A stretch of 64,000 nucleotides of DNA, from contig NC_065541.1 in assembly GCF_932294415.1 (NCBI RefSeq), positions 48,524,290 through 48,588,289 on the forward strand, written 5' to 3'. This document shows, piece by piece, positions 60,266 to 64,000 of this stretch. The position numbers were made by a program, and so were the translations under genes. Source of the stretch: Quercus robur. Lineage: Eukaryota; Streptophyta; Magnoliopsida; Fagales; Fagaceae. The notes under the pieces were generated by a model, which was not told where the DNA came from, ran no database searches, and saw nothing but the letters and a program-made list of their open reading frames with translations. The stretch's first letter is position 1. Every line of letters begins with the position of its first letter.

Positions 60266-62020
60266 AGGCTTAGTGGCTTGTCATGGTGATCTCGTGTTAT
60301 TAAAATTTAAACCAAAGGTCTTAGCTGCAAGTGCAACATCTGACAAAATTAATTAAATGTTTTCATATTCTGTCAATGTTTCTTGTAAAAGCTATTGCTC
60401 CATCCTACTCGTTACCTAGAGCCCTAACTTTGTAATGTTTGATTCTCTGAAGAACTGAAGACAATCTGATAAATAAGCATTGCATATGCCAATAAAAATG
60501 TTTTCCATACCAGTAGAAAACAATGGGCTGTGGAAGATTTTACCACTGTTTTTAAACTGAAGCAAATGTATGTACGGGCTTTTGTTATACAACAGTCAAC
60601 AGATGATTGCTTTAACAGCGTAACTACAAAAAAAGTGTCACCTACGACTGAAAAGTGAAAACAAGTGGAAAAAGGGGAATGAAAGCCCACATACATTTAA
60701 GTGTCACAAGTAAAACTCACTTTGCAGATAAAAATAAACCGGCAAAGTCTGAACGTCGCAGCAGCAGCTGTATACTAAGGCTTGCGACACATTTTTTCCC
60801 GTTTACAACTAAATATGATTGCGAAAGCAGAAACATCAACATCAATCTAGCCACGCAAAAATCACTTATCTTTATGGTCTCTCCAGCAAATGAGCATCAA
60901 GATGCAGCGGCGGATGATGTACAGCCTTGCTCGCTTCTCTTTCAAAACCCCACTTGAACTTTGAACTTTGCATCGTCTCCTCAGCCGAAAAGCCTGCCAT
61001 CCCATGCTCCTTAATAATAAGTCTCCCTCCAGCTCCCTCTCTCTCTCTCTCTCTCTCTCTCAGTTGCTTTTGTACAAAAGAACTTATTATTATTATTATT
61101 AGTAGAACATCAAGAAGAAAAGCAAACCTTAATAATCACTTGTGGGTCCCTCTTTCATTGACTGGTCCTAGCTTCCTTTTTTCTTAATACTATTTACAGA
61201 GAAATTTGTGGGAGAGGTTACAGTAGTTAGTTACATTGTTTTGTCTTTGCATGAGTGCTGTTAGGTTTATACATTACTGCCTTAATTTGATTGAGGTTGG
61301 TGTTAGGAATGTTGTACTTGTGGCATCCTTAGAAGCTCTGCTGAGGACTTTAGAGCCAGGTTTCAGCTTTCATATGCTGCCTTTTGGCTACAGTGTCTCA
61401 GCATTTGGGGAGGAGTCTATGGTCTATACTTAATTATTACCTAGCTACCTCTTTGTTATTATTATAGTAAGCTGATGAGGTCATTAATCAGTGAAGAAGG
61501 CTTTTGGTGTCAATCTTCACCATCACCTACTTTGGCAGTACATGAAGATGGTGACTGACTGGTGAGGGCTGCCTTGTTGTGTAATCAGGATCTAATAAAA
61601 GGGTTGTCATTTTTTTAGCATAATCGTTATCCATCCAATGCGAGTATTTATTCATTCTCTGTTTCAGCTGAAGCAGAAAAAATTATTTTATGAGACCGTC
61701 TTATACGGCCACTTTTACATTCATAATATATGAGTTTCACAAGTGATGAATGTTATGTGATGAAGATACACTTTGTTGATTCAATAAATTGTTTTTAATT
61801 CATTCTCTTCTTTTGCACTGAGTAGAAAAGATTATTTTATGAGACTGCATTATAGAATGCTTTTCAAAAAATTATTTTATGAGACCGCATTATAGAATGC
61901 TTTTCACATGATATGTAAGTCCCACAAATGGTGTGGGACTCATCAAATGTGTGAAGAACCTTCCATGAGACAGTCTCAAGAAATTCTTACTTTTCTAAAA
62001 CTTTGAAAATCTTATAAAAG
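60266..62020. other. Intergenic sequence with microsatellites and a short repeat
   Basis: A CT repeat lies at about 61,037-61,060 and a TTA repeat at about 61,084-61,100. About 61,690-61,920 holds three partial copies of 'attattttatgagaccgcat'. No gene is supported. Confidence 0.4.
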
Positions 62021-62267
62021 CAAGGTAGTCAATACCGTATCGGTATGCATATCGGTATCGAAACATCAACATTTCGTATTGGTTTAAATACCGGCCGTAC
62101 CGGCCATACCAGCTAATTTCAAGCAATATTGGCTGGTACAAAAAAAAGTTTTTTTATTTTTATTTTTTTTTAATTGATACTAAAGTCTAAAACCATGAAT
62201 AATTAGTTCTGAATTGAGGAAATGTTTGATGGTAAACTTTTATATTTATTATAATACACACACATAC

Positions 62268-62307
<40 letters not shown>

Positions 62308-62431
62308 TTTATTTATAAATATAAAAAATAGTAGTAAACCTGAAACGGTACACCGGTATTGACCAATATCCGAAATATATCATATCAATGGCCAAACCAG
62401 TACAATCTCTGGTATGGTATTGACTTCCTTA
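62021..62431. mobile_element. hAT-type MITE, 411 bp
   Basis: The ends CAAGGTAGTCAATACCGTA and (inverted) GTAAGGAAGTCAATACCATA are flanked by TATAAAAG and CATAAAAG, an 8-bp duplication with one mismatch. The CAAGG terminus suits hAT. The centre has a TA/CA microsatellite. Confidence 0.78.
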
Positions 62432-63229
62432 CATAAAAGTAGAATTCAAATTTCCTTTCAAGTTGTTCTTATTGGATCCAAAGGAAAAATGAAAATGTGG
62501 CAACTAGTGGGCTCATGGATTACTATTAGGTCTATTAGTGTTAGCTAATTTCATGTCAAATATTTTCTTAGTAATTTACAAAATTTTCATGTATTGAGCT
62601 TCATTTGAGTTGTAATTGCATTGATACAAGAGGATCAAGAGTTAAAGTTGGTAGTGCAACAATATGTATCTCGCTCAATCAAAATCTTATTGTCAAGCAA
62701 ATTTTGAGCGAGTTTAATAGATTTCAAAAATTAGTTAGGTAGAATGTTTCGCTTGAAATTCGATCGAGTGAGGTGGCACTTGAGAAAAACTTGTTAGCCT
62801 TTTTCTTCGTTGTTCTCAAATCCAATTGCACATTTTTATTGTCTCATGAAGCCATGAAATCTAACCCTAATTCAAAGTAGAGAGGAGAGATTACCCATTC
62901 CATTGTAGAGAAACTCAGAGTAACTTTCATACCTTCACCCTCTCCAAATTACCTTACACATTGAGAGGAGATCAAATCCAACACTCCCATTTACCCTTGT
63001 GAGCCATGGATTGAGTGATTGGTGCTAGAAATCACAAAGATTATCTCTAAACTTTACACACTGATACACCATAAATCCAAAAACCTGGTGAATGTGTGCG
63101 CTTGTAAAGTGTGATTAATACAATGTCACACCATGAATGAAAAAAAAAAATCACATGTATTAATTCCAATTCAAATACATCCAATATTTGTGGTCAATAA
63201 TACTATAATGGTCTACATAATCCCAAACT
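62432..63229 (-). mobile_element. Unassigned sequence, possible LTR of the Copia fragment
   Basis: It lies directly downstream, on the minus strand, of the Copia pol fragment, where a 3' LTR would be expected. I could not fix LTR ends. Confidence 0.3.
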
Positions 63230-63850
63230 CCTAACATGAGACACATAAGTATCTTGAAATTTAGGCTTTGTCAGAGAATCTACTAGACTAAAACCTCGTA
63301 GTGATATATTTGAGGTCTACTTCTTAACGACCATATCTTGTATGTAGTGATAATATGATATCTATGTATTTGGTAATTCAATGATATTTGGGATCCTTAG
63401 TATAGACAACAGCTGTCATACTACCACAATATATGGTCACAAGATTATCAGCATATGTGACCATATGTAATTGCGAAAAGAATTTCCTCAACCAAGTTGC
63501 CTCCTAAGTAGATAGATCAATCCATGGTTGCTCTGTACTAATCTAACAAATTGCTCCTTTACAGAGCAAAAATGCTTACCTCAATATTGTGGATTTATGC
63601 TTAGCTAGATCACTACTCGAATATCACTATAACCAAATAAGCACAAATCTCCATTTGATAACCAAGTGTGTCAACTACTATTCCTTTGAGGTATCAGTGT
63701 ATACTGTTTGATCAATTTCCAATGAGCAAGTTTGGGATTTGATAGAAAACTATTGGCAAATCCAAAGATATAATATACATCGAGATCGAGTTTAGTACAC
63801 ATCATAGCGCATATTAGACTACCCACAACACTAGAATATTTAACACCCAT
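63230..63850 (-). mobile_element. Decayed Ty1/Copia pol fragment
   Basis: The minus-strand translation carries short blocks typical of the end of Copia pol: a VGSLMCAM block followed by FLSNPKLAHWKLIKQYTL, then blocks from the RNase H domain. Many breaks make it an old fossil. It may continue past the right edge. Confidence 0.65.
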
Positions 63851-64000
63851 CTCTTACCTTTTTTTTTTTCTTTAGTTTTGGGACACATTTCTAGGTTTAA
63901 GGTTTTGCCTTTATAAACATGAGTGTTAATGGGTTTGCAGTTATGCATTTTTGAGACGTTTTAAAATCTTCTTAATGTAAGTCTGTTGAGACAAACTAAG

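Noticed and set aside
60887-60930. Possible miR172-like sequence (partial match around CATCAAGATGCAGC)
   Set aside because: Only part of the mature sequence matches, and I see no partner arm that would form a hairpin.

Overview
The window is AT-rich nuclear DNA of a flowering plant, probably a woody eudicot. The evidence is a LOB-domain gene fragment, a plant-type kinesin light chain-related gene, a plant-type U3 snoRNA promoter, and a dense load of plant Helitrons, PIF/Harbinger and hAT MITEs, solo LTRs, a TRIM and L1-type LINEs. I cannot name the species from sequence alone.

Host genes. The left edge holds the first 43 codons of a LOB-domain (LBD) transcription factor on the minus strand. 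At 47,350-50,294 lies an intact three-exon minus-strand gene for a 578-residue TPR protein of the KLCR/CMU family. A tRNA-Gly(CCC) lies at 53,178-53,248, and a 106-codon gene of unknown function at 57,121-57,441. A broken Cu/Zn superoxide dismutase fragment with introns lies at 26,511-26,901.

The main structure is a decayed tandem array. Four units (about 2,600-9,090; 9,090-15,285; 15,285-25,070; 33,060-43,720) each carry fragments of the KLCR gene, a complete or nearly complete U3 snoRNA gene on the minus strand, and a shared spacer. Each U3 copy has a plant upstream sequence element and a TATA-like box at Pol III-type spacing. The KLCR fragments share deletions, so an already broken copy was multiplied. 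The U3 genes are much better conserved than the sequence beside them.

Mobile elements have expanded the units at sites that the sister units show empty: Harbinger-type MITEs with TTA (once AGT) duplications, a 3.6-kb Helitron, a 1.9-kb solo LTR, and a nested 6.7-kb Harbinger-type element that carries only the Myb/SANT accessory gene plus minisatellite. Between units three and four lie a GC-rich hAT MITE, a second Helitron of the same family in the opposite orientation, RNase H fragments and a solo LTR rearranged by tandem duplication. To the right of KLCR are a complete-looking TRIM, a 5'-truncated LINE, several MITEs and Copia debris running to the right edge.
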